Part shown: positions 1 to 7,818 of the stretch, in pieces | Layout of the letters: each line of letters starts with the position of its first letter | Position numbering within the stretch: position 1 is the first letter of the stretch | The notes under the pieces: model-generated | The model's input: the letters and a program-made list of their open reading frames with translations, nothing else | Told to the model about the DNA's origin: nothing | Databases searched by the model: none | Source: Methanorbis rubei | GTDB taxonomy: Archaea > Halobacteriota > Methanomicrobia > Methanomicrobiales > Methanocorpusculaceae | Reading direction: 5' to 3' | DNA length: 64,000 nt | NCBI RefSeq assembly: GCF_032714495.1 | Contig: NZ_JAWDKB010000003.1 | Coordinates: forward strand, 124,001-188,000 | Program-made: the position numbers and the translations under genes

Positions 1-101
1 CCAATCAGGATATCGTTACAGCAACTCAGGAGTATCTCGGCGATGACGGTATCGTCATCACCACTAAAGCCCAGAACCATGGGGCAGAAATTATTAGATA
101 A
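1..101 (+). CDS. C-terminal end of an unidentified protein (partial)
   Basis: The window opens inside a reading frame that runs from base 3 to a TAA at 99-101 and encodes 32 residues ending TKAQNHGAEIIR. The composition (QEYLGDDGIVITTKAQ) looks like real protein, and the other two frames on this strand give stops or low-complexity peptides. The family cannot be told from so short a tail. Bases 102-263 that follow are AT-rich and hold nothing I can support. Confidence 0.5.
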   Translation, partial: NQDIVTATQEYLGDDGIVITTKAQNHGAEIIR

Positions 102-263
102 TATCAAATCCGATTTTATTCATTTCATGCATGGAATTTTTCTGTAGATGATTTTACTTTGAGTAGCCACGTGTCGAAGTTTCAAAAAAATCAATTCGAT
201 ATTTTCTGGCAAAATATTATTCACGTTTCAAAAAATTTCGTCGCGTAATTTTCATTGAAAAAA

Positions 264-920
264 TTATTCTGCATCCGGAATTTCCGGATGGTTGGCTGCA
301 AGGATCATAAGAAAAACTCCGGCGACAGTACAAACAACTGCTCCAAGACACCGAAGCATAAACCCGACACCAGCTCCGGAATAGAAGTTCGCGAAACCCA
401 AAAGACCACACATTAAAGCAGCAAGAAGGATGAGAGGAGAGATTACGCCAAAAAATCTGGGAAGCCTGGAGGATTTTGTGATAGGAATCGTGAACCAGAC
501 AGGAATGAAGAGGAGGAGGACAAACGGAAGAAACGCGTAGACTATTGTTGATACGATGCCTGAGAGATTGGGAAGGATGAAACCGTAGCCTGCAATGCTC
601 CCCAGTACGAAATAGATCGCGAGGGCGATTGAGGAGACTGCGGCAAGGATGTATTTTTTCGCAGGCTTTGCGGCACGGACATATCGGACTGCGCCGTCAG
701 CAGGAAGAACGAGAAAGAGTGTTACTACAATGAAGGCAGGGACGCTGAAGAGCAGCGAGCCAAAGAGGACTGAGTACTCGAGAACAATACCCGGGATTTT
801 AAAAAATGCCGTGGCGATGTAGTGAAGGACAAGTGCGAGAAGCGGGATGAAGTAGATGAGGGAGAGTTCCAGTACAGCGAGGCGGGCTGAATCGGTGCTG
901 GTGCTTTTTTTGGTGTTCAT
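264..920 (-). CDS. Multi-pass membrane protein of unknown function
   Basis: This is a 218-residue protein with about six hydrophobic segments (roughly residues 15-38, 48-73, 88-110, 117-143, 155-175 and 185-208), short charged loops and a polar N-terminus (MNTKKSTSTDSARL). No transporter signature or catalytic motif is visible and I do not recognise the family. A TATA-like element sits about 95 bases upstream on the minus strand (near 1010-1018). It is a single gene, divergent from the pentapeptide-repeat gene to its right. Confidence 0.6.
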   Translation of the reverse strand: MNTKKSTSTDSARLAVLELSLIYFIPLLALVLHYIATAFFKIPGIVLEYSVLFGSLLFSVPAFIVVTLFLVLPADGAVRYVRAAKPAKKYILAAVSSIALAIYFVLGSIAGYGFILPNLSGIVSTIVYAFLPFVLLLFIPVWFTIPITKSSRLPRFFGVISPLILLAALMCGLLGFANFYSGAGVGFMLRCLGAVVCTVAGVFLMILAANHPEIPDAE

Positions 921-1064
921 GCAGTAGTCCTTTTGATGAAATGGGTTGGGTGATCAGAAATACTCTTCGATGTTTGGGTGGATGGTAATTATTGAATTAT
1001 TGTTCTGAGGAGTATATATGAAAGTTGGAAATTTTCTGATATGGCGAGAAATAATTCGGAGAAA

Positions 1065-1086
1065 GAGAGAGAGAGAGAGAGAGAGA
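1065..1086. repeat. (GA)11 dinucleotide microsatellite
   Basis: An uninterrupted run of eleven GA units ends about 18 bases upstream of the likely TATA box of the next gene (atatttatttat at 1104-1115). A tract of this kind can change length by slippage and so alter the spacing of upstream promoter elements. That effect is inference; only the repeat is seen. Confidence 0.8.
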
Positions 1087-1103
1087 AACCTAAAGTTTAT
1101 TCA

Positions 1104-1115
1104 ATATTTATTTAT
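1104..1115 (+). promoter_or_regulatory. TATA box of the pentapeptide-repeat gene
   Basis: The AT-rich element atatttatttat lies 33-44 bases before the ATG at 1148, which predicts transcription starting about 10 bases before the start codon. This is the usual archaeal box A geometry with a very short leader. Confidence 0.55.
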
Positions 1116-1147
1116 GTCAGAGTATCGTTTTCTTTCAGATAGTACTT

Positions 1148-2509
1148 ATGAAGGACAAAGGGGAAGAGAGAAGAAAGCCTAATCAGGAACATTACGAGAA
1201 ACTGAAAGGGCACATTACTGGTGGAGATATTGAAGGGTGGAATGGTTGGTATCGTGAATATATGATAAATATGGGCTCCAAAAAACTGGATATAGGGGCA
1301 TATTTAGAAGAAGGGAACTTCGAAGAAGAAGATCTTCAAAAAGTACAGCTCCATTATGCTCATCTGGGAGGAGCAAAATTTGGAGAGGCAAATCTATGCA
1401 ATGCTGAGTTGGTGGGTGCCCATATGCAAAATTCAGATCTAGTGTGTGCGCAACTCCGCAAAACAGGACTTAATGAGGTGGATCTCACTGAAGCAAAAAT
1501 GTGGGATGCTGATCTAGAGGGAGCTTCCCTTGAAAGATCCATCTTAGATGATGCAAATTTAAATTGTGCAAATTTAAAAAATGCCAAATTACATAGTGCT
1601 TCTCTCAAGAAAACTAACTTGACATATGCAGAATTACAGAGTGTTGATCTTTCTAAGGCACACGCGGAGAGAGCAGATTTCTCATATGCACATCTCGAAG
1701 GGGCAGAATTGGTGGGTACATATTTACAAGGAGCTATATTCACCCATGCCTTTGTCGACAGTGAAACCTTGATCATCGGAGATCCGAATGAGATAGTTGA
1801 TGATGACACAGATTTTACTGGGGTTGGACTTTCAGTCGCTAGAATAGATCCCAAATTACGCACTCGTTTGGAGCGTAATATCAGAAAGAAACAGTGGGAG
1901 GAATGGTATGAATATCCACATATTTACTGGTTTCTAATCAAGATAATAATCTACATTGAATCTATCCATCTAAAAAAACTCCCTCAAGACATAAATACTG
2001 ATAAATCAGAGAAAGATACCAAACCAGCAGTAATCTCTTTCAATGAAAATGGGGTAAACATAACAGTTAACTATCAAAGTGAATTTGATGGACACAAATG
2101 GATATACAAATTTGATCGGGTAATAAGACCATTCGTCAATATTCCAGTTAAGGTATTCTGGTGGCTTTCAGATTACGGCAGCAAAACAACCCGCATATTA
2201 GGTGCATTCGTCGGTTTAAACCTGCTCTTCACCGCACTTTATCTCTGGGTAGTGCCACTTCTCCCAACCATCAGACAAGGAGCAGAACCAATGTTTCAGG
2301 AACTGATGTTCAACAACACAACCATCGTGGACCCCGCCGCAGCTTTTATTCAATCCAATCTGATCGTCTTCAGCATCACTGATGTTGCGACTAGCAATCT
2401 GGACTACATTCCTATGGCATTCGTTCTAGTCCATATCGTCCTTGGCTATGTCCTCCTCGCGGCCCTTGTCACCCGTTTCGCCATCATGTTCCAGAGCTTA
2501 AGTCCCTGA
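1148..2509 (+). CDS. Pentapeptide-repeat protein fused to a C-terminal two-helix membrane module
   Basis: The 453-residue protein has a charged N-terminal part (1-50), then about 30 pentapeptide units of the A(D/N)LXX type (about 55-205, such as ANLCNAELVGAHMQNSDL), which would fold as a right-handed quadrilateral beta-helix. A mixed linker follows (210-335) and then a C-terminal membrane module with helices near 348-372 and 422-446. Between the helices is a re-entrant-like stretch (about 395-420) placed as in two-TM ion channels, but the potassium filter TVGYGD is replaced by VATSNLDYIP. Pentapeptide proteins with C-terminal channel-like modules are known in bacteria; here ion conduction is only a possibility. 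A cytosolic repeat domain acting as a sensor is inference. The gene stands alone, with its own TATA box. Confidence 0.75.
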   Translation: MKDKGEERRKPNQEHYEKLKGHITGGDIEGWNGWYREYMINMGSKKLDIGAYLEEGNFEEEDLQKVQLHYAHLGGAKFGEANLCNAELVGAHMQNSDLVCAQLRKTGLNEVDLTEAKMWDADLEGASLERSILDDANLNCANLKNAKLHSASLKKTNLTYAELQSVDLSKAHAERADFSYAHLEGAELVGTYLQGAIFTHAFVDSETLIIGDPNEIVDDDTDFTGVGLSVARIDPKLRTRLERNIRKKQWEEWYEYPHIYWFLIKIIIYIESIHLKKLPQDINTDKSEKDTKPAVISFNENGVNITVNYQSEFDGHKWIYKFDRVIRPFVNIPVKVFWWLSDYGSKTTRILGAFVGLNLLFTALYLWVVPLLPTIRQGAEPMFQELMFNNTTIVDPAAAFIQSNLIVFSITDVATSNLDYIPMAFVLVHIVLGYVLLAALVTRFAIMFQSLSP

Positions 2510-2542
2510 CTCTCCCTTTTTTTCTCCCCCATTATCCATCAC

Positions 2543-2938
2543 TCAAACATAGAAATGATAAACCCGATAATAATTTTCATTCCATTGGAGATAGCGGGAT
2601 TTCATCGTACCTGAATCACTATCCCGATAATACTCACTAAACTCTTTTTCGATGAGCATTGCCTCTGACTTATTTATACATTGTTCGCTGACTCGGAAAC
2701 AGACGAATGGATTTTCCGTAACAACAATCGTCCCGGATGTTTCCAGAGCTGTTTTCAGGGCAGGATGGCGGGCAAGATCGTCATCAGTAACAGATACAAT
2801 CATGGAGGTATTTCCGGGAGTGTAACTGAGCTGACGAACGCCAAATCCTTCATCAGCATAAGAAAAGGTAAAACCTGCGGAGAGAATGGCGAGTGCCACA
2901 ATGATCACGCCAATGATAACCATGAATATTTTTTTCAT
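2543..2938 (-). CDS. Membrane-anchored small protein, paralogue A of a local family
   Basis: This 131-residue protein has a positively charged start (MKKIF), one transmembrane helix (about residues 5-26) and an outward-facing domain of about 100 residues. The domain carries the motifs shared by this local family: DDDLARHPALKTALE (about 52-66), CINKSE (about 87-92) and a C-terminal LQWNENYYR. It matches the genes at 3571-3963 and 4009-4407 and the broken copy at 5193-5603. The conserved cysteine and the Trp-Asn-x-x-Tyr-Tyr motif suggest a common fold, but I do not recognise a described family. About 40 bases of upstream DNA (2950-2990) are nearly identical to those upstream of 3571-3963, so the duplications carried flanking DNA. 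Confidence 0.65.
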   Translation of the reverse strand: MKKIFMVIIGVIIVALAILSAGFTFSYADEGFGVRQLSYTPGNTSMIVSVTDDDLARHPALKTALETSGTIVVTENPFVCFRVSEQCINKSEAMLIEKEFSEYYRDSDSGTMKSRYLQWNENYYRVYHFYV

Positions 2939-3029
2939 AATGCCTTAGTTGTAATGTTTTCTCTGATTTTTTCATCGACAATTCAGGTGAGTCGCAAACA
3001 AAATTTTCGGGAAATAATGGAAAGAAACA

Positions 3030-3482
3030 TCATGCCATCACTTTATGTTCCGGCTCGAGGACATCGTTGTAAATTCCTTCGGGGACTGGAAGATTATGAT
3101 AGCCATAGACGTTTGGTCTGGTTGAGGCAGGAATATACCGACGAATTTCTTCATCGGTCAGATCATATGCCCGCCCGATGGAGAGATGGAATGCGTTCCA
3201 GTCGATCACATACCAGCCGCTTTCTTTGTTGTAGGATTTTGAATATTTCTCCGCAACCCCTGCGGCCCGCGAGGTTATCTCGCTTTCAGAAAAGTTCACA
3301 CCAAGCAGGTGTGCTTCGGCTACTACGCAAGAGGCGATATCTTTTGTCTGGATGTCTCCGTGATCGGTAAACTCCATGAGGAGGGCTGCATCGTTAAGCT
3401 GTACGCATCCCGCAGTGAAGAGGAGGCAAACGATTCCTGTGAGGAGGAGGAGGTAACTGATTTTTCGATTCATGTAAATCAT
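3030..3482 (-). CDS. Predicted lipoprotein of unknown function
   Basis: The 150-residue protein has a hydrophobic signal sequence that ends in a lipobox-like LLFTAGC, so the mature protein would be anchored through its N-terminal cysteine (residue 26). The rest (about 124 residues) is polar with no motif I know; it includes DLTDEEIRRYIP near residues 107-118. It does not share the family motif of its neighbours, but its upstream region (3522-3539) carries the same CCTATCAC/TTGGCCA box as theirs. The start could be the first ATG (3482) or the one three codons later (3473), which gives a more typical signal peptide. Confidence 0.6.
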   Translation of the reverse strand: MIYMNRKISYLLLLTGIVCLLFTAGCVQLNDAALLMEFTDHGDIQTKDIASCVVAEAHLLGVNFSESEITSRAAGVAEKYSKSYNKESGWYVIDWNAFHLSIGRAYDLTDEEIRRYIPASTRPNVYGYHNLPVPEGIYNDVLEPEHKVMA

Positions 3483-3521
3483 CGTATGAATTGTTCTTTC
3501 TCGTCAGTTACGTGTGTAGAC

Positions 3522-3539
3522 TGGCCAAACCGTGATAGG
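3522..3539 (-). promoter_or_regulatory. Copy 1 of the shared promoter-proximal box
   Basis: Read on the minus strand this is CCTATCACGGTTTGGCCA, about 40-57 bases upstream of the lipoprotein start. It matches the boxes at 4481-4498 and 5675-5692, but the TATA element next to it is poor (GTCTACACACG). I read it as an operator or activator site; no factor is assigned. Confidence 0.55.
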
Positions 3540-3570
3540 AGAAGAAAGAAAGTTTGTATTTTGCAGCTGG

Positions 3571-3963
3571 TCATGCGGCAAACTGGTGCAGTTCATAGTA
3601 CGTGTCGTTCCAGAGAAGACGGCGGTATGAGAGTTTCGATGCTCCGTCTTCCGGATACAGTACACCGAACTCATCCCAGATCATAATCGATTCGGATTTA
3701 TTCACACACTGGTCTTTGTACCGTATGAATGCAAAGGGATTGGTTGTGATGAAGATAGGGTCCAGGGTTTCCAGAGAATGTTTGAGGGCAGGATGGCGGG
3801 CGAGATCCTCGTCAGTTATCTCTTTGATGGTAACATTATTTCCCGGAACCGGAAACGACTGTGTCACAAATCCTTCACTCACATAGACTAATGTGATACC
3901 TGCGGCGAGAACAGCGAGTGCCACAACGATCACGCCAATGATACCAATGAATATTTTTTTCAT
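3571..3963 (-). CDS. Membrane-anchored small protein, paralogue B of the local family
   Basis: This 130-residue protein has MKKIF plus one transmembrane helix (about 5-27), then the family motifs TDEDLARHPALKHSLE, CVNKSE and LLWNDTYYEL. It is nearly identical through the soluble domain to the next gene (4009-4407), which points to a recent duplication. It follows that gene by only 45 bases on the same strand and is probably cotranscribed with it. The domain should face outward, since the N-terminal positive charges stay inside. Function is unknown. Confidence 0.65.
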   Translation of the reverse strand: MKKIFIGIIGVIVVALAVLAAGITLVYVSEGFVTQSFPVPGNNVTIKEITDEDLARHPALKHSLETLDPIFITTNPFAFIRYKDQCVNKSESIMIWDEFGVLYPEDGASKLSYRRLLWNDTYYELHQFAA

Positions 3964-4008
3964 GATACCTTCGCTGTAATGTTTTCTCTGATTCTTTTCA
4001 TCGACAAT

Positions 4009-4407
4009 TCACGTGATATATCCTTGCAGTTCATAGTATGTGTCGTTCCAGAGAAGACGGCGGTATGATGGTTTCGATGCTCCGTCTTCCCAATACATTA
4101 CGCCGAACTCATTCTGAATCATAATCGATTCGGATTTATTCACACACTGATCTCCGAACCGTATGAGTGCAAAGGGATTGGTTGTGACAAAGATAGGGTC
4201 CAGGGTTTCCAGAGAATGCTTGAGGGCAGGATGACGGGCGAGGTCTTCGTCAGTTATCTGTTTGATGGTAACATCTCCCGGAGTCGGAAACGAGTGTATC
4301 ATGAATCCTTCATCATTAGAGACGAATGTGAAACATCCATAGAGGATGAGGACTACAGCAATTGCGACTGCTGCGATGATGAGTGTGGTCTTATGTTTTT
4401 CCTGCAT
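4009..4407 (-). CDS. Membrane-anchored small protein, paralogue C of the local family
   Basis: This 132-residue protein starts MQEKHK, has one transmembrane helix (about 8-28) and carries the same soluble domain as its neighbour (TDEDLARHPALKHSLE, CVNKSE, LLWNDTYYEL). Its N-terminus differs from the MKKIF type, so the soluble domain appears conserved while the anchor has diverged. It is first in its probable transcript: a clear TATA box and the shared box lie at 4467-4498, predicting a leader of about 40 bases. No Shine-Dalgarno sequence is evident. Confidence 0.65.
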   Translation of the reverse strand: MQEKHKTTLIIAAVAIAVVLILYGCFTFVSNDEGFMIHSFPTPGDVTIKQITDEDLARHPALKHSLETLDPIFVTTNPFALIRFGDQCVNKSESIMIQNEFGVMYWEDGASKPSYRRLLWNDTYYELQGYIT

Positions 4408-4466
4408 TTTTCAACCGGTGTGATATTTATGAAAAATATCTGTTTCTGTTAATCAAGGGATTGAAA

Positions 4467-4498
4467 GTATATAAGTAAATTGGCCAAAGTGTGATAGG
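4467..4498 (-). promoter_or_regulatory. TATA box and copy 2 of the shared box
   Basis: On the minus strand CCTATCACACTTTGGCCA (4481-4498) is followed within a few bases by the TATA element ACTTATATAC. The box therefore lies directly upstream of, and possibly overlaps, the BRE/TATA, where it could recruit or block the initiation factors TBP and TFB. It serves the paralogue gene starting at 4407. Confidence 0.65.
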
Positions 4499-4630
4499 AT
4501 GAAAATGGAGTTTATGCTGCCAATCATGTCCAGAATATAATGAAAATCATAGCAGCGGAGATACTTCATCTGAGATGCTGGATACCTGCCACAATGTATT
4601 TGATTTCAGCAATCCATAGATAAGATCATC

Positions 4631-4876
4631 ATGACTGAGGCGGTCACCATTACTCTTCCCCCAGAAATTGTGCGGAAACTGGACAAACTCAGAGAGGACG
4701 AGGGGACGAGCTATGAGGATGTCATCTCACGAGTCCTTGATTACTTTATGGATGCAGACAACTATGTCACTGAAGAGGAACGGCAGGAGATCCTTGCAGC
4801 ATTGGCAGATGTTGAAGCGGGGAATTACTATACCTCTGAAGAAGTTGACGCAATGCTTCAGGCTAAAATCGAATGA
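4631..4876 (+). CDS. Ribbon-helix-helix antitoxin
   Basis: The 81-residue protein begins with TEAVTITLPPEIVRKLDKL, a typical ribbon-helix-helix DNA-binding strand and helix (residues about 3-45). An acidic C-terminal tail (about 50-81, rich in Glu) would wrap the toxin. Such proteins neutralise a RelE-family toxin and repress their own operon. The stop overlaps the start of the toxin gene by four bases (ATGA), which is usual for these pairs. Confidence 0.85.
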   Translation: MTEAVTITLPPEIVRKLDKLREDEGTSYEDVISRVLDYFMDADNYVTEEERQEILAALADVEAGNYYTSEEVDAMLQAKIE

Positions 4877-5133
4877 GATTCGTATATCGTCTCATTTATA
4901 CATCCCAAGCAGTAAAATATTTGGACAGTCTTGAGATATCTACTGCATTTCGGATCCGGGATAAAATCAAGAGTATTCTTATGGATCCTTGGCGATATAC
5001 CGAACCTCTGGTCGACATGGACGGATTGCGTAAACTCAGGGTCGGTGATTATCGAATAGTTCTCTCCATAGATCGTGAACAGGTGATAGTTACTATCATC
5101 AACATCGGTCACCGAAAAAATATCTATAAGTGA
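4873..5133 (+). CDS. RelE/ParE-superfamily toxin
   Basis: The 86-residue protein fits the RelE/ParE fold: an N-terminal beta strand (FVYRLIYTSQAVKYLDSL), two helices, and the C-terminal strands GLRKLRVGDYRIVLSIDREQ and INIGHRKNIYK. The motif LRVGDYRI followed by GHR is typical of ribosome-dependent mRNA interferases of the RelE type. Its length is normal for the family. It pairs with the overlapping upstream antitoxin as a type II module. The pair is inserted on the plus strand inside an otherwise minus-strand cluster of surface proteins. Confidence 0.88.
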   Translation: MRFVYRLIYTSQAVKYLDSLEISTAFRIRDKIKSILMDPWRYTEPLVDMDGLRKLRVGDYRIVLSIDREQVIVTIINIGHRKNIYK

Positions 5134-5192
5134 AGTATTTTTATTTTTGACAGGACTCACGTGAAGTGGTGCTCACGAAAGATGATCAGTAT

Positions 5193-5603
5193 TTATGAAT
5201 AAAGATTTATCAGCCGATAATATGTTTCATTATAATAGATACAGCGATTTACTTTTGTTCTGCCGTATTTTTCCATAATTTCATCGGCATCATGGACGCT
5301 GAGAGGGGTAATTCCGTCACTGGCACCATTAAGATAGATTTTCAGTTTCAGTATGCGGTTATCAGAAACAGTAAGGCTGCGGGATGGGTCGAGCATCAGA
5401 GCATGTAATGCAGGATATTGCGAGAAATCTTCGTCACTGAGATTTACCACTACTAAAAGATCACTGGGAGGATGAGTTGCAGTACCTGCTTCTGTTACTA
5501 TAAGCCATCTATCCCCGCTGGTGAAAAGATACACCCCCCCTCAGTAGATCATCAGTACGAAGACACAGACGAGGATGGTAACAATTAGAGTAGTTTTTTT
5601 CAT
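5193..5603 (-). pseudogene. Fourth copy of the local paralogue family, broken by an in-frame TGA
   Basis: Read from the ATG at 5601-5603 the frame encodes MKKTTLIVTILVCVFVLMIY, then a TGA stop (5541-5543) inside the transmembrane helix. It then continues in the same frame through a GTG (5532-5534) to a soluble domain with SDEDFSQYPALHALM and YYNETYYRL. The alignment with paralogues A-C runs across the stop, so this is a nonsense mutation and not a misplaced start. A run of seven G follows the stop directly. The downstream GTG could still start a 113-residue protein without an anchor. Its promoter with the shared box is intact at 5661-5692. A sequencing error is possible. Confidence 0.7.
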
Positions 5604-5660
5604 GGAATTTTCACCGAGAATGAGATGAAATCTCAGGTAATGTAGTGTATTGGAGTGAGA

Positions 5661-5692
5661 GTATATAAGTACATTGACCAATCCGTGATAGG
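5661..5692 (-). promoter_or_regulatory. TATA box and copy 3 of the shared box
   Basis: On the minus strand CCTATCACGGATTGGTCA (5675-5692) is followed by ACTTATATAC, with spacing to the TATA box identical to the copy at 4467-4498. The predicted leader to the ATG at 5603 is about 35-40 bases. The promoter is preserved although the gene it serves carries a stop codon. Confidence 0.65.
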
Positions 5693-5739
5693 TGCGTTTC
5701 GTAAAAAGTTCACAGAAAAAAAGTAAGAACTGATGTCCC

Positions 5740-6324
5740 TCAAGACAGAAGTTTATCCTTGATCTGGATCCATGGAGGAATGGGATCCTCTCCGATCAGT
5801 ACCAGAATTTCGTTCGCCTTCTCAACCGGCAGAATGATGGTATGATCCAAATCGCCATCCCGAATAGGAGAGACATAATAATACAGCTGATTTCGCTTAT
5901 TCGGCATGTCTGGAATGGTTACGTAAATCCGATCAATCATAACGGTGGCGTTTGGCCGGAATTCTTCATACAGCGGAGGACAGATGAGTTCACGAGCAGG
6001 ATTGTAATGAATCTCTATTGCAACACCGTGCTGAGCGGCATCCCGTTTATTTATATAACCCATGGCATACCAATTATCATAATTCTCTTGAACGAACTGT
6101 TCGATTAGTTCGATCAATGCGGTTTCATTCTCTGTGGTGATTTCTACTCCGTGAGATACGATGGAAAGACCGTTTTTTTCCGGAATTCCCAGCGGGGACA
6201 ATGAGGGGTCAGGGTGCACACTTCGTTCATTCACATCCTGAATGAGAAAAATTACTACGAGGCACACAATAGAGATGAGGACTGCATAAAATGCGATGAG
6301 TTTGAGGGTTTCATTGCGGGACAT
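5740..6324 (-). CDS. Membrane-anchored protein of unknown function
   Basis: The 194-residue protein has one N-terminal transmembrane helix (about residues 9-30) and an extracytoplasmic domain of about 160 residues. I see no known motif; TTENETALIELIEQFVQENY (about 83-102) looks like an amphipathic helix. It lies upstream, on the same strand, of the paralogue copies, with its own weak AT-rich promoter (around 6365-6390) that lacks the shared box. It may belong to the surface cluster by position only. Confidence 0.55.
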   Translation of the reverse strand: MSRNETLKLIAFYAVLISIVCLVVIFLIQDVNERSVHPDPSLSPLGIPEKNGLSIVSHGVEITTENETALIELIEQFVQENYDNWYAMGYINKRDAAQHGVAIEIHYNPARELICPPLYEEFRPNATVMIDRIYVTIPDMPNKRNQLYYYVSPIRDGDLDHTIILPVEKANEILVLIGEDPIPPWIQIKDKLLS

Positions 6325-6401
6325 TTTGATTCATTAACTCTCAGTTAGCTGACTTTTCATTACTACAATAAAATAAATTTGAGGGTATAAATTAATTATG
6401 A

Positions 6402-7691
6402 TTAGAGTGTCCACCCTCCATTACCATATACTACAATGTACTCTCCATTCGGCCCTGTATTTCCCTGACTGCTTTTTGCAGCATTTACTGATGATTGCAA
6501 CGAATTTCCATTAGCAAGGTTTTGAATGATAATTTTATTCATGCCAAATTCGTACGTGTAATGAACTTCCTTGACATATCCTGTAACTACACTTGCTCCG
6601 GATGCAGTAAATTTGGATGCAAGTGTGTTGTCGGCGAACCACCCGTCTCCAAATCCTTTGCATATGCCTAAATGCACATACGCGCCACCAAGTTTATTGC
6701 CGCTATAATAATACTCAAAGAAGCTTGGTAAAAGGGCAAATTTATCTGGTTCATTAGATTGATAGACAACCCCTACCCGATTTTGCAGCAAATCACTGGA
6801 GTACATACTCAATTTTGTAGATGTCGTAGTTTCACAAAGAACAACACTTGGGTGGTTGGTAAGGAGGTTAAGAGAGTAAACACCTCCGTGAGATACAATA
6901 ACGATTACACGGTAACCGCCTGACATCGATGTTCCTGACAACAGCGTTCTGTACTGAGGGACGGTTGGATTTCGTTCGACAGTACTTGAAATTGATGGAT
7001 TATTTGTCGAAAGATAACTGATTAAAGGGTCGAAACTTGCGACATGTTGCCCTGTCGCATCCAAATCATAAATCAATAAAGCTTTATCTCCAGGTACTGC
7101 CCGCAGCAGTGATTTGTCTGAATTTAATTCATCAGAAGACAAGCTTTCCTGCATTTCTGTAAGTAAGATATCCTGATTTAATCCATCACAACATTCGTCT
7201 CTGACAAGTTTTACCATCGCGAGAACACCATTGCTGTAGGTAAAGGTAAACGTCTTCGCATTGGCATCATAATAGATCGAATCACGTTCAATCAGAGGTT
7301 CAGAGTACGTCGAAAGATCATACTGCTGCAAGATACTGTTGGTTCGCATCTGATACTGCGTCTGCATCTGCTGATTCACATTCGCGGACTCTAATCCGGA
7401 AATACTGTTCATCATCGCATATCTGTTGCCGGAAGGGCTGGACATGCTTGAGAGCACAGTTGCCATGTAGTTTGCTTTGGCATCGTCATCCAGAGAGTTG
7501 TACAGTGCATCATCAAACACAGTGGAGAAGACCGAACCTGCGGTCATCATTCCCTGAATTTCCTGTTGAGTAAACACGGCGGAGCCGTCATCAGCTACTG
7601 CGGGAACAATCACCGCACAGGTCAGAAGTACGGCAAGCAGTAGGAATACTGAGATTTTGCCAATACGACATATTTTTTTTGTTTCTTTCAT
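6402..7691 (-). CDS. Exported caspase-fold (clan CD) cysteine peptidase-like protein
   Basis: The protein has 429 residues when started at the ATG at 7689-7691, which has GAGGAG a few bases upstream; an ATG five codons earlier is possible but lacks such a site. It has a signal sequence (FLLLAVLLTCAVIVPAVADD). The C-terminal half carries a clan CD layout: a hydrophobic strand ending in His-Gly (VIVIVSHGG, His about 268), then a second strand ending in the candidate nucleophile (YVHLGICKGF, Cys about 344), then a helix and FTASGASVVTGY. This order fits caspase, gingipain, clostripain and CHAT-type peptidases. The residues 35-200 form a helical, Gln-rich region that could be a pro-domain. Its promoter is one arm of an inverted repeat shared with the divergent exported protein. 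Activity is inferred from the motif order alone. Confidence 0.65.
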   Translation of the reverse strand: MKETKKICRIGKISVFLLLAVLLTCAVIVPAVADDGSAVFTQQEIQGMMTAGSVFSTVFDDALYNSLDDDAKANYMATVLSSMSSPSGNRYAMMNSISGLESANVNQQMQTQYQMRTNSILQQYDLSTYSEPLIERDSIYYDANAKTFTFTYSNGVLAMVKLVRDECCDGLNQDILLTEMQESLSSDELNSDKSLLRAVPGDKALLIYDLDATGQHVASFDPLISYLSTNNPSISSTVERNPTVPQYRTLLSGTSMSGGYRVIVIVSHGGVYSLNLLTNHPSVVLCETTTSTKLSMYSSDLLQNRVGVVYQSNEPDKFALLPSFFEYYYSGNKLGGAYVHLGICKGFGDGWFADNTLASKFTASGASVVTGYVKEVHYTYEFGMNKIIIQNLANGNSLQSSVNAAKSSQGNTGPNGEYIVVYGNGGWTL

Positions 7692-7818
7692 AATAAGTCT
7701 CCTCATGTCGCACAGATCTCTGAAATGGAATACTCAATTCCGGAAATGTGTGCGGCATGATTAGTTCTGATACAGTATCAGGTAAGCCTAGGTTGAAAGA
7801 GATTATCCGCGTCATATT

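Noticed and set aside
2681-3370. 229-codon plus-strand frame across paralogue A and the lipoprotein gene
   Set aside because: It crosses two genes on the other strand that have signal or membrane helices and family matches; its own product has no such features.
5541-5543. Selenocysteine or recoded TGA in the fourth paralogue
   Set aside because: The paralogues have no cysteine at this site (it lies in the membrane helix), no hairpin is seen nearby, and selenocysteine use is not expected in this group.
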